64,000 nucleotides of DNA, taken from NCBI RefSeq assembly GCF_020552705.1, contig NZ_JAJBZG010000001.1, positions 682,001 through 746,000 on the forward strand. Direction: 5' to 3'. The notes beneath the pieces were generated by a model. It worked only from the letters and a program-made list of their open reading frames with translations, ran no database searches and had not been told where the DNA came from. Of the stretch, positions 34,694-43,840 are shown one piece after another. The DNA is from Christiangramia sediminis. GTDB lineage: Bacteria > Bacteroidota > Bacteroidia > Flavobacteriales > Flavobacteriaceae. Made by a program: the position numbers and the translations under genes. Position 1 is the first letter of the stretch, and the number at the start of each line of letters is the position of its first letter.

Positions 34694-35641
34694 TTAGCGC
34701 GATTTAAGTTCATTTAAAAACTTAGATGGATATACCCCTGTTTTCTTATAAAAGGCTTTCGAAAATGATTCCCCTGTTTTGAAACCAAAAACTTCCGCTA
34801 AACCTTGATAATTATATTTTAATAAATCAGGATTTTTACTCAACTGATTTATTGCCGCTTTGATTTTTAAATCCTTGATATAAGTAGGAAAGCTTATCTT
34901 CTTATAATGATTAATTACAGTGGATAAATAGGTAGTGTTGGTTCCTATTTGTTGTGCCAGTCCATACATATCTAAATCTTTGCTCATAAAGCCCTCTGAT
35001 GTTTCAAATACAGCAAGTTTTTCTAAAATATCCTTTCTGATTTCCTCTGGAACAGAAGAGGGGTGCTCAGTAATGGTCTTAGTTTTTTCCTCCCCCATTT
35101 CCGATCCTTGCATAAGTAGTTTTAATCTGGTATTCATTTTTCTGGATCGCATATAGAAATATAATCCCATAAGCATGGCAAGACCGGCTAGAATTGCAAT
35201 CAATGCCACGTATATATTTTTTGCTTGAAGCTGATTTTCAGCTTTAAGTTTTTGCCTTTTTAAATCCGGGATATCATATGCTACTACAGCTTGATTTGCT
35301 ATGTTTTCATGCTCCGAGGACAAAACACTATCATAATAAATTAGTTTTTCTATATAATCTATCTGCTCCTTCTCATCATCTTCTAATATTGAACTAATTA
35401 TTAATTGCTGATAAACATCCTTAACTTCATCAAAAGGATCCTCTGTTGAGGAAACGATGGAATCAATGGTTTTAAAATACGTAGTGGCAGCCTTTTCATT
35501 TCCGAAATGTTTTTCAATTTTGCCCAAATAATAAAGCTTGATCGCCTTACTGGTACCCTCAAAATCATTAATATATTTTAGTAATGTATCCTTAGCCTTT
35601 TTGAAATCCCTTTTATAAAAGTTTATCTGGGCATCCACCAA
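34694..35641 (-). CDS. TPR-TM-AraC regulator, C-terminal part (frameshifted gene)
   Basis: 315 residues from a GTG that is probably not a true start. It carries TPR-like helices (QINFYKRDFKKAKDTLLKYI), a transmembrane segment (about 127-147, IYVALIAILAGLAMLMGLYFY) and a C-terminal AraC-type HTH (GLAQQIGTNTTYLSTVINHY and the YQGLAEVFGFKTGESFSKAF helix pair). The frame continues upstream through RLEHKKEDFKDFVLVDAQ, so it is the rear of the gene at 35674-36393. One added T in GATTAGAG near 35675-35682 would join the two. In the intact form it would sense a periplasmic ligand and bind DNA in the cytoplasm. Confidence 0.75.
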   Translation of the reverse strand: MVDAQINFYKRDFKKAKDTLLKYINDFEGTSKAIKLYYLGKIEKHFGNEKAATTYFKTIDSIVSSTEDPFDEVKDVYQQLIISSILEDDEKEQIDYIEKLIYYDSVLSSEHENIANQAVVAYDIPDLKRQKLKAENQLQAKNIYVALIAILAGLAMLMGLYFYMRSRKMNTRLKLLMQGSEMGEEKTKTITEHPSSVPEEIRKDILEKLAVFETSEGFMSKDLDMYGLAQQIGTNTTYLSTVINHYKKISFPTYIKDLKIKAAINQLSKNPDLLKYNYQGLAEVFGFKTGESFSKAFYKKTGVYPSKFLNELKSR

Positions 35642-35673
35642 AACAAAATCCTTAAAATCTTCTTTTTTGTGCT

Positions 35674-36393
35674 CTAATCTCGCAACTCAATCCCCTTCTG
35701 AACATAATATTTTGAGGTATCCAATTGAGACAATCTCAAGTAGGTAAGTGATAGATTATAAAACAGTGTGGCATAATCATCATAAAAACCTTCAGTTGAA
35801 CTTGATTTCTGTTTTAAAAGATTAAGGGATCGATTATATAAATCGGCGGCGGCGTAATGCTGACCATTAATATTCCTTATGGCAGCAATGGCCAAAGAAA
35901 TTTCACGTTGATCTTCTATATTATTCTTTTCTAAAGCCAGATCATGGGCCTTTAAAAAATTATCTAATGCAAGTTGGAATTTACCCTGATCATAAAATAT
36001 ATTTGCCTTAAGAATATAGCCAAGAGTTGGATAATTCGGATGTACGCTGTTTTCAGTAATCTGGATCATAGAATCTGAATAAACTAAAGCAACGTGCGGT
36101 TTTTCATTCAAAATTCTGTAGTAATAAGCCCTTGCTACTTCAATGGGATCATTCTCCTTTTTTGCTTTTTTTAGGTGGACTTTTACAATCTCTTTAAGTT
36201 CGTCAATTCTAGAATCTGCCATAGCGACTGATTCAAGTTCATGCAATTCTGAAAAGGTTGAGTTAATCGAGTAATTAGAGGTAGTCTGTTCTGAATTATC
36301 CTGGGAAAACAATGCTTGGGAAATACATAAAGTCAAAACCACGAACATCAGCACGCGGCACAGGAAAAACTTTATTTCAGAATACAAAATCAT
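35674..36393 (-). CDS. TPR sensor part of the regulator (frameshifted gene)
   Basis: 239 residues: signal peptide or anchor (about 8-30, cleavage after ALFSQ), then tandem TPR helices (about 60-235, e.g. GYILKANIFYDQGKFQLALDNFLKAHDLAL and LFYNLSLTYLRLSQLDTSKYYVQKGIELRD). It ends abruptly at TAG after ELRD, where the reading frame of the next gene takes over with LEHKKEDF. It represents the N-terminal, periplasmic sensor half of a TPR-TM-AraC protein of about 560 residues. Its start lies 10 nt after the adaptor gene. Confidence 0.72.
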   Translation of the reverse strand: MILYSEIKFFLCRVLMFVVLTLCISQALFSQDNSEQTTSNYSINSTFSELHELESVAMADSRIDELKEIVKVHLKKAKKENDPIEVARAYYYRILNEKPHVALVYSDSMIQITENSVHPNYPTLGYILKANIFYDQGKFQLALDNFLKAHDLALEKNNIEDQREISLAIAAIRNINGQHYAAADLYNRSLNLLKQKSSSTEGFYDDYATLFYNLSLTYLRLSQLDTSKYYVQKGIELRD

Positions 36394-36403
36394 CTTTAAC
36401 CAT

Positions 36404-37636
36404 TTAAAAATCCCCGTTTGACCATAAATGTCGGAATTGATAAAAAATCCGTTCTATCAGCGTAACTTCCTTTAGTAAAATTTCTGCTGTTCCATTTAAT
36501 TCCTGATAAAATTCTAATTCTTTTCCATAAGAGGTTTTCAGGTCCTCAACAACTAAGTAAACAACATAGCCAGGATTATTCCCTCCTTTTGGCACTTCCG
36601 AAATAGATCCTACCTTCGCTCTTAGCATTCCCCATTCATGATATGGATAATTTTCCAGCTTTAAATTCACTTTTTGTCCCTTCTTCAACTTTCCTGCATT
36701 CCGAATGGGTATTATACACTTCCCTATCAGATCCTGTTGAATTTGGGGAACAACACTATATATTAATTCCCCTTTTTCTACATTCTGATATTCTCCCCAA
36801 ACTTCGAAATAAGATAATCGTCCATCTATTGGGCTTTTCAAAAGGTAGGTATCTTCCCATTTTTGAATAGCATTGATTAAATTCTGTTGAGATAGCAAAA
36901 GATCAATCTCCAGATTAAGCTTAGTTCTCAAAGAACTATTTGTTGTGAGCTGTAATTTGGTGTGTATGCCTTTATTCTCCAGAATTAACTGATTATATTG
37001 TTGATTTATAAAATGAAATTGACGCTGCTCCATCAGGAAATCCTTTTCTATATTTTCCAGATCAACCTGGGAAATTACTCCCTTACTGTACAATTCCTGA
37101 AACCTCTTATAATTGGCTTTCGATACTTCCAGATTTCTATTGGCAAGAAATAACTCCGCTTTTTTACTATCAATGGAATGAAACTGATTTAATAATTCCT
37201 GTTTTATTTGTTGATCATAAACAATTTCGTCATTAATGGAAGCGTCAAGTAGCAATTGATGATAATTACTTAAAAAAGCATTATAATATAATTGTAGATC
37301 ATTGCCCAAAATTAATTGTGAAGGATAAATCTCACTTAAAACTTTAAGGGAATGGGTATTGAAAAGGGTATCTAATTTAGCTTTTAACTGTAATACATTC
37401 TCGGTATTTGAATCATTTTCCAGTTCGCCTAAAATATCCCCTTTTAGAACTAGATCACCAGGCTGAAAATTCATGGCTAAGATTTTACCTTCAGTTTTTG
37501 CTTTGATATGAACCGGAGGATTTTTCGAGGTGACAATTACCTCTCCTTGAATAACTTCATTAAATGGAAAATTGGAAGCAAATATTAGTAATATTACAAA
37601 GAAACCGAATGTCAACTTAGTGCCATTCCGTAACAT
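36404..37636 (-). CDS. HlyD-type periplasmic adaptor of peptide exporter
   Basis: 410 residues. A membrane anchor at about 9-24 is followed by a biotinyl-lipoyl half (VKAKTEGKILAMNFQPGDLVLKGDILGELEN), a long coiled-coil hairpin (about 75-260) and the second lipoyl half with a beta-barrel (SPIDGRLSYFEVWGEYQNVEKGELIYSVVP). It links the ABC exporter to an outer-membrane channel; no TolC gene is next to it. The frame stays open upstream of ATG 37636 into the exporter gene (REPSW and further) without ATG, GTG or TTG, so the true start may be non-standard or the ATG given. Confidence 0.85.
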   Translation of the reverse strand: MLRNGTKLTFGFFVILLIFASNFPFNEVIQGEVIVTSKNPPVHIKAKTEGKILAMNFQPGDLVLKGDILGELENDSNTENVLQLKAKLDTLFNTHSLKVLSEIYPSQLILGNDLQLYYNAFLSNYHQLLLDASINDEIVYDQQIKQELLNQFHSIDSKKAELFLANRNLEVSKANYKRFQELYSKGVISQVDLENIEKDFLMEQRQFHFINQQYNQLILENKGIHTKLQLTTNSSLRTKLNLEIDLLLSQQNLINAIQKWEDTYLLKSPIDGRLSYFEVWGEYQNVEKGELIYSVVPQIQQDLIGKCIIPIRNAGKLKKGQKVNLKLENYPYHEWGMLRAKVGSISEVPKGGNNPGYVVYLVVEDLKTSYGKELEFYQELNGTAEILLKEVTLIERIFYQFRHLWSNGDF

Positions 37637-37704
37637 CCAACTCGGTTCACGTTGAAGATTATTATCATCTTTATTTTTGTTGAAGTTTTTGATAATCGCT
37701 GATT

Positions 37705-39882
37705 TTAAAGTTGATTTCTTATTAATTTGTAGTAAACACCTTTCCTAGAAAGCAACTCTAGATGATTTCCCTTTTCCACTATATTTCCTTTATCCATCAC
37801 CAATATTTGATCAGCATTTTTCACCGTGGAAAGCCTATGGGCTACAATAATTACTGTTTTGTTCAAATAAAAATGGCTTAAGTTTTCCGTAATCACTTTT
37901 TCATTTTCAGCATCTAAAGAACTTGTAGCCTCATCGAAAAATAAATATTTAGGATTTTTGTATATCGCCCTTGCAATTAGAAGCCTTTGTTTCTCACCTC
38001 CGCTTAAAAGCTGTCCCTGTTCACCAATCCTGGTCTGATATCCAAGTGGGAGTGAATTAATTAAGCTGGTCAAATTGGTCTTTTCAACCGATTCTATTAA
38101 CCGATTTTGGTTTAAAGGTTCATCAGATTTTGATTCTGTGATATTTCGTTCTATCGTATCATTGAACAAAATTCCATCCTGTAAAACTACCCCACACATC
38201 CTTCTCCAATTGTCAACTTCAATATGCTCGAAATTTTCATTTCCAATACTTATCCTGCCGTCACTAGGCTTATATAATTTCAATAATATTTTCAGTAAAC
38301 TTGTCTTACCAGACCCACTAGGTCCGACAATGGCAGTAACTTTCCCGTATGCAAACACTGTAGAAACATTCTTAAGAACAGCGTTTGATCCCTGTTCCCC
38401 ATAATTGAATGATATATTTTCGAGTTTTATATCGCCTCCCAATTCGACCACATTGCTATCATCCTGATAAACTTCAGATTTTTGATTATGAATTTCAGCC
38501 AATCTCTTTAAAGAAAGTTTTGCTTTCTGGTAGCCCACTAAAAAATCTATGGTATTAGAAACTGGAATATAGAGGCTGCCTACGATGAATTGAATGGCCA
38601 ACATGGTCCCCAATGATATTTCACCTGATATGACTGCTTTTGCGGACCAAAAAACAATCAAGATGCCTGTAACTTCATTAATAAATTTCCCACCCTTAAT
38701 TTGACTATGATCAACTTTTAAGATGGTTGATTGCAGTCCAAAGAGCCTAGACTGATTCATCTTCCACTCCGATTTTCTTCTTTCTTCTGAATTGTTAAGT
38801 TTGATTTCCTTCACCGCCATAATAATTTGAAGAAAATGGGATTGCTCTTTTCTATTTAAATCAAATTGCTGGTGATCCAGAATTTCCTTTCTTTTCATAA
38901 ATAAAAGGGACCAACCCAAAAACAAAGCTGTTCCAGTCAGGAAAATCAGAAGAATCGTACTATTAAAAATTCCTAAAACAAAAGCAAAAACTATTATACT
39001 AAGCAAGTCAAAAAATATAGTTAGGGATTGACCGCTCAGGAATTCCTCCACTCTCTGATGATCGTAAATCCTCTGCATAAAATCGCCAGTGGTTTTTGAA
39101 TCAAAAAAAGTAATTGGAAGCTTCAGGAGTTTATCCAAAAAATCTGATACCATCGCTATGGTTACTTTTGTGCTTATGTGTAATAAGAGCCAATCCCGAA
39201 TGACCTCAGTAACGGAACGGGTTAGAAATAAAAATAGTTGTGCTATAACGATCAGGTATATAAAATCAAGATTTTCATAATTGATTCCGTAATCCACAAT
39301 ACTTTGGGTTAGAAAAGGAAGAATCAACTGAATTAACATCGCAGTAAATAATCCCAAAGTAATCTGTCCTATAAATTTTTTATATGGACTAAGATATTCG
39401 AATAAGAATCCTATTCCTTCCGGTTTAGTTTCTTCATTTTCGTTATTCAGAAAATTCTCCTTAGGTTGGACAAGCAGTAAAACACCCTCATTTTCGATTG
39501 CACCAGACCATCGAACCTGAAATTCATTATGAGAATATTTTATTCTCCCTATGGCTGGATCGGAAACAAAGACATTCTTATTATCTGTTTTATATACCAC
39601 CAGAAAATGATTATGCTCCCAATGGGCTATAGCTGGAAGTGGGATGTCATCGATCAGTTCCTGAAAGTTTGCTTTGATACCCACTGAATCTAAACCAATT
39701 TTTTCTAATGCCCTGGAGAGACCCTCGAAGGACACACCTCCTTTTTGTTGGGATGAAATTTCACGTAAAAAATTTAAATTGAAATTTTTGCCATAATATT
39801 CCGTAATAATTTTTAGGCAGGTCGGCCCGCAATCCATTTGATCAAGCTGATGGTAAACCGGAAAATTAACTGTTCCAAACAT
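37705..39882 (-). CDS. C39 peptidase-containing ABC exporter (PCAT)
   Basis: 725 residues from ATG 39882; a TTG three codons earlier is also possible. The N-terminal C39 protease has Cys18 (DQMDCGPTC), His near 93 (HWEHNHFLVVYK) and Asp near 109 (SDPAIG). Six membrane helices (about 165-430) and the ATPase domain follow, with Walker A GPSGSGKTS near 520, signature LSGGEKQR near 625 and Walker B LFFDEATSS. It cuts precursor leaders after GG while exporting the core peptide. The precursor candidate is the 42-residue gene at 34461-34589. Confidence 0.92.
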   Translation of the reverse strand: MFGTVNFPVYHQLDQMDCGPTCLKIITEYYGKNFNLNFLREISSQQKGGVSFEGLSRALEKIGLDSVGIKANFQELIDDIPLPAIAHWEHNHFLVVYKTDNKNVFVSDPAIGRIKYSHNEFQVRWSGAIENEGVLLLVQPKENFLNNENEETKPEGIGFLFEYLSPYKKFIGQITLGLFTAMLIQLILPFLTQSIVDYGINYENLDFIYLIVIAQLFLFLTRSVTEVIRDWLLLHISTKVTIAMVSDFLDKLLKLPITFFDSKTTGDFMQRIYDHQRVEEFLSGQSLTIFFDLLSIIVFAFVLGIFNSTILLIFLTGTALFLGWSLLFMKRKEILDHQQFDLNRKEQSHFLQIIMAVKEIKLNNSEERRKSEWKMNQSRLFGLQSTILKVDHSQIKGGKFINEVTGILIVFWSAKAVISGEISLGTMLAIQFIVGSLYIPVSNTIDFLVGYQKAKLSLKRLAEIHNQKSEVYQDDSNVVELGGDIKLENISFNYGEQGSNAVLKNVSTVFAYGKVTAIVGPSGSGKTSLLKILLKLYKPSDGRISIGNENFEHIEVDNWRRMCGVVLQDGILFNDTIERNITESKSDEPLNQNRLIESVEKTNLTSLINSLPLGYQTRIGEQGQLLSGGEKQRLLIARAIYKNPKYLFFDEATSSLDAENEKVITENLSHFYLNKTVIIVAHRLSTVKNADQILVMDKGNIVEKGNHLELLSRKGVYYKLIRNQL

Positions 39883-39902
39883 GATACCCAATTAATAATC
39901 AT

Positions 39903-39966
39903 AGCACTAAATTAATCTAGAATAAAAATGAAAGAAAGCGAAATAGCAGTCTATTTATAAATAACG
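39903..39966 (-). promoter_or_regulatory. Exporter promoter with shared 23-bp box
   Basis: On the minus strand a box beginning CGTTATTTATAAATAGAC and ending TGCTA (39966-39944) is followed after 32 nt by TTTAGTGCT (39911-39903). The ATG is 21 nt further on. Box, gap and TTTAGTRCT element match the peptide gene promoter. Confidence 0.7.
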
Positions 39967-40371
39967 GCGTATTCGTCGAAACTCTACAAATCTATGATTT
40001 GGGTGATTATAGATTTTATCAGGGACATAAAAGAAAATTTTACGTAGCGGTTTAAAAAGCTTTGTAAGAAATTGAATTTTATAAATTTATATAAAAAATG
40101 GACACGTTGATACTACAAATTTCAAAAAAGCAATTTTGCTATATAGGAAGGTCTTCAAATTCGAATGCTAATAATCCGTTTTCTCAATGCTGCACTTACC
40201 GGTGACAATTTTTTTAATTTGAAAACTATTTTTTAAAGCCCCTAAATTATCAGAGACAACATAGTTATAACAATTCATGCATTCAAATGAACTATATGGA
40301 AATAAGTAATTTGATTAATGTTTTATCTTGCTGTATTTAAGAACTTTAAATAACATTTATAAGTTGATCAT
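39967..40371. other. Gene-poor region at edge of ICE cargo
   Basis: A/T-rich, with no convincing open frame on either strand. A plus-strand frame at 40098 gives only about 25 residues with no recognisable motif. It separates the peptide module from the tRNA-like remnant. Confidence 0.4.
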
Positions 40372-40425
40372 AATACTTCCGAAACCGGAGGTCACGAGTT
40401 CAAATATAAGTCTCTCTGTAAGTAA
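40372..40425 (+). other. tRNA-like 3' remnant, possible attachment site
   Basis: ACTTCCGAAACCGGAGG resembles an anticodon arm and GGTCACGAGTTCAAAT a T-arm with a TTCAAAT loop. The T-stem partner is mutated (ATAAG where CTCGT would pair) and there is no acceptor or D-arm upstream. It is followed at once by a terminator, as tRNA genes often are. It may mark an old integration edge. Confidence 0.25.
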
Positions 40426-40427
40426 AT

Positions 40428-40457
40428 AAAAGGCTCTCGATTTCTCGAGATCCTTTT
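40428..40457 (+). terminator. Hairpin terminator after tRNA-like remnant
   Basis: AAAAGG-c-TCTCGA (40428-40440) pairs with TCGAGA-t-CCTTTT (40445-40457), loop TTTC. Confidence 0.65.
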
Positions 40458-40561
40458 ATATTTTGTCCTAATACCGGATTATTAAAAAGTTTTTATATCT
40501 GGTTTCATTTGATATAAAAAGCTACTAACTAAATGGAATATCAGCTAAGCTGTCCTAACAA

Positions 40562-40592
40562 ATGGGGGTACTTCACTCGACCTCCATCTTTT
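40562..40592 (+). terminator. Hairpin terminator
   Basis: ATGGGGGT (40562-40569) pairs with ACCTCCAT (40580-40587) with one G-U pair, followed by CTTTTTATTTTT on the plus strand. No plus-strand gene is seen before it. Confidence 0.5.
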
Positions 40593-40690
40593 TATTTTTC
40601 CAAACAACCTATATTATAGGATAGTTTCATTTCATTGAATTTTTCGGATCAGAATTACAATATATTTTTTTGATTGGATTTAATTCATGT

Positions 40691-40725
40691 AATTAAACTA
40701 CCATCTAAAAGACGGTAGTTTAATT
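40691..40725 (-). terminator. Terminator of the Cus-type efflux operon
   Basis: A 15-bp stem with one wobble: AATTAAACTACCATC (40691-40705) / GACGGTAGTTTAATT (40711-40725), 17 nt past the RND pump stop on the minus strand. Confidence 0.7.
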
Positions 40726-40741
40726 TTCATACATATAAGTT

Positions 40742-43700
40742 TCACTTTTTATTTATAGCCAAGTTGTAAACGCAAGGTATTACGACGAGGTTCAGAACGG
40801 TTGCAGAAAGCAACCCTCCAAGTATCACCACCGCCATTGGACTCTGAATCTCACTTCCTGGCTCACCTCCTTTTAACGCAAGTGGAATAAGTGCCAACCC
40901 TGTGGTAAAAGCCGTCATCAGAATTGGATTTAACCTGTCAAGTGCACCAGATTTGATGAGTTCATATCCCCTAAGGCCTTCCTTCCGAAGATCTTCATAT
41001 CTCGATACCAGTAAAATTCCGTTTCGTGTCGCGATCCCAAATAAACTGATAAAACCAATGGTTGAAGCAATACTTACAATTCCTGATGTGAAATAAACGA
41101 TCAGAATTCCTCCGATAAGGGCGAGGGGCAAATTGATAAGCACGACAAAAGCCAGTTTCACATTATTAAATTCAAAATACAGTAAAAGAAAGATCACAAA
41201 AATTGCAATAATAGCAGTGATTAACAGCATTTGTGAAGCTCTGGATTCACTTTCAAATTGTCCGCCATATTGTACCCTGTAACCTTCGGGAATAGTCACT
41301 GAAGAACTAACGGTTTCGCGAATTTCCTCCACTGCACTTCTCAAATCCCGACCCTGCACGTTGGCAGCAACCACGATCTTCCTTTGCACATCTTCCCGAC
41401 TGATGGTATTAGGGCTGCTTACCGACGAAACGCTCGCGAGCTGTTCCAGTGGTACCTGTGAACCATTTGGCAATCCAATCAAAGCGGTTTTGATTTTCTC
41501 AATGCTGTTTCTAACATCCTCCTTATAACGCACCACCAGGTCAAAATACTTCTGACCTTCATAAATTTCACCTACCTCATGACCGGCAAAGGCGATATCT
41601 ATCTGCTCCATTAACTGTCCTACGGTCATTCCATAAGCTGAAAGAATCTGGCGTTTTGGCGTAATCTTAATCTGAGGCACTTCGATCTGCTGATCAACAG
41701 CTACATCGGCAAGCCCCTCGATAGGAGTAATATTCTCCTCTACACTTTTACCAATTTCATATAGCTGTTGTAAATCGGGTCCAAAGATCTTAATCGCGAT
41801 ATTGGCTCTCGTACCTGAAAGCATATGATCGATACGGTGGGCAATTGGCTGCCCCAGCGTAATATTAACACCCGGAACGATACTTAATTTCTCCCTTACA
41901 TCTTCAAAAAATTCTTCCTTCGATTTATCTTCCAGGGTGAATGGTACATCGATCTCGGCGGCATTTACTCCCTGGGCATGCTCGTCCAGTTCAGCCCTAC
42001 CGGTCCTTCTGGTAACCACATCCACTTCAGGCATTTCAAGCAATATTTGCTCTACCTGGTTTCCAGTCTTATTACTTTCTTCCAAAGACATAGATGGAGG
42101 TCCCACAACACTTATCACGAGTGATCCCTCATTAAATTCAGGAAGGAAACTTCTTCCTAATTGCGTAAATAACGCAATACTCAGTAAAAAAGCAACCACT
42201 GTTACCGCGATCACTGTCTTTGGGATCTGTAAGGCTCGATTTAGAATATCGGCGTAAGCCTTCTGTAACCATCTTTCCACTTTTGTTCCTTCGGACTGCT
42301 TTTTCAGCATTTTCTCCTTTTTCAGAAGATAACTACACAGCACCGGAGTAACCGTTACCGCTACAATCAGCGACGTCAATACAGAAGTAATAAAAGCAAT
42401 TCCCAGTGGTTTGAGCAATCGACCTTCCATTCCACCAAGGAAAAACAGCGGCACAAAAGAGACGATAATTATAAGGGTTGCTATGATGATGGAACTTCTA
42501 ATTTCAACCGATGCATCCCTTACCACGGTGATCACCGACTGCCTTTCAGCTTTTGGTTTTCGAATATTTTCGCGCAGGCGTTTATAAACATTCTCCACAT
42601 CAATGATAGCATCATCTACCAGTGCTCCAATTGCAATTGCCATCCCTCCCAAACTCATGGTATTGATGGTATAGCCCAGCATTTTTAATACGATAATCGA
42701 TACGAGTAACGAAATTGGGATCGCTAATAGCGAAATTAGGGTAGTACGCCAATTCATCAGGAAAATGAATAACACAATGACCACAAAAAAAGCTCCTTCA
42801 AGCAAGGTCATATTCAGGTTACTGATGGAAGCATCAATAAAATCTGCCTGTCGGAAGATCTGACTTTTGATCTCGACGCTTTCCGGCAGACTGGTTTCCA
42901 GTTCGGCAATGGCTTCATCCAGTCTTTCCGTAAGCTCGAGGGTATTTACATCGGGCTGCTTGGAAATTGTTAGGATAACCGCCGGTTCCGCATTCAGCGA
43001 ACCATCACCTATCTTATCAGCAGCTCCTATTTTCACTTCTGCCACATCCTTGATCTTGATACTCTGGCCGTTCACCTGTTTTACCACAGCTTCTTCCAGA
43101 TCATCTATCGCATAAGCCCTACCACTTCCTTTGATGATGTATTGATTTCCGTATTGATTAAGAAAACCACCGGGAGCATTCGTATTCGCCTCTTTAACCT
43201 TCTCGGTTAATTCGTCGAGACTTACATCGTAATATTTCATTTTTCCGGGATCGGCAAAAACCTGGTATTGTTTATAGTCTCCTCCAATCACCACCACGTT
43301 TGCAATCCCTCCGATGGCTTTAATCCGTGGACGGATCTGCCAATCAGAAAGGGTTCTTAATTCCATTGGGCTAAGACTGTCTGAAGTAACCCCCAATAGC
43401 ATGACTTCTCCCATAATCGAGGAGATGGGTGCCATGGTAGGAGCTCCTATTCCTGTTGGTAAGTTTTCACGAACCATTGGAATACGTTCACTTACAATCT
43501 GTCTTGCCTTGTAAATATCGGTGCCCCAGTCGAATTCAACCCAAACGATGGAAATCCCTGCGGCTGAGGAAGAACGAATCCTTCTTACATTCGGCGAACC
43601 GTTCATCGCGGTTTCGAGCTGATAGGTCACTAGTTTCTCTACCTCTTCACTTTCCATTCCGTGTGCTTCCGTTAGTATGGTCACGGTAGGCGCGGTAAGG

Positions 43701-43822
43701 TCTGGGAATACATCCACGTTCATATTACGTGCGAGGTAAAACCCGGTGACGCTCAGTACCACAGCCGCCAGAAGAACCAGAAGCCGGTTTTGAAGCGAAA
43801 TCGATAATATTTTATTTAACAT
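40742..43822 (-). CDS. CusA/CzcA-type RND heavy-metal efflux pump
   Basis: 1026 residues, the usual RND length, with 12 predicted membrane helices and two large periplasmic loops. HME-RND signatures include VFPDLTAPTVTILTEAHGMESEEVE near the start, the TM4 motif IAIGALVDDAIIDVENVYKR and the late GIATRNGILLVSRYEDLRKEG. It drives metal ions out of the periplasm or cytoplasm using the proton gradient, with the CusB-like adaptor and TolC-like channel encoded upstream. Monovalent (Cu/Ag) or divalent specificity is not settled by eye. Confidence 0.92.
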   Translation of the reverse strand: MLNKILSISLQNRLLVLLAAVVLSVTGFYLARNMNVDVFPDLTAPTVTILTEAHGMESEEVEKLVTYQLETAMNGSPNVRRIRSSSAAGISIVWVEFDWGTDIYKARQIVSERIPMVRENLPTGIGAPTMAPISSIMGEVMLLGVTSDSLSPMELRTLSDWQIRPRIKAIGGIANVVVIGGDYKQYQVFADPGKMKYYDVSLDELTEKVKEANTNAPGGFLNQYGNQYIIKGSGRAYAIDDLEEAVVKQVNGQSIKIKDVAEVKIGAADKIGDGSLNAEPAVILTISKQPDVNTLELTERLDEAIAELETSLPESVEIKSQIFRQADFIDASISNLNMTLLEGAFFVVIVLFIFLMNWRTTLISLLAIPISLLVSIIVLKMLGYTINTMSLGGMAIAIGALVDDAIIDVENVYKRLRENIRKPKAERQSVITVVRDASVEIRSSIIIATLIIIVSFVPLFFLGGMEGRLLKPLGIAFITSVLTSLIVAVTVTPVLCSYLLKKEKMLKKQSEGTKVERWLQKAYADILNRALQIPKTVIAVTVVAFLLSIALFTQLGRSFLPEFNEGSLVISVVGPPSMSLEESNKTGNQVEQILLEMPEVDVVTRRTGRAELDEHAQGVNAAEIDVPFTLEDKSKEEFFEDVREKLSIVPGVNITLGQPIAHRIDHMLSGTRANIAIKIFGPDLQQLYEIGKSVEENITPIEGLADVAVDQQIEVPQIKITPKRQILSAYGMTVGQLMEQIDIAFAGHEVGEIYEGQKYFDLVVRYKEDVRNSIEKIKTALIGLPNGSQVPLEQLASVSSVSSPNTISREDVQRKIVVAANVQGRDLRSAVEEIRETVSSSVTIPEGYRVQYGGQFESESRASQMLLITAIIAIFVIFLLLYFEFNNVKLAFVVLINLPLALIGGILIVYFTSGIVSIASTIGFISLFGIATRNGILLVSRYEDLRKEGLRGYELIKSGALDRLNPILMTAFTTGLALIPLALKGGEPGSEIQSPMAVVILGGLLSATVLNLVVIPCVYNLAINKK

Positions 43823-43840
43823 CTAATTTCTATTTCTTTA

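Noticed and set aside
40098-40180. Short plus-strand frame between the exporter and the metal island as another secreted peptide
   Set aside because: It has no GG leader, no helical basic N terminus and no box upstream.
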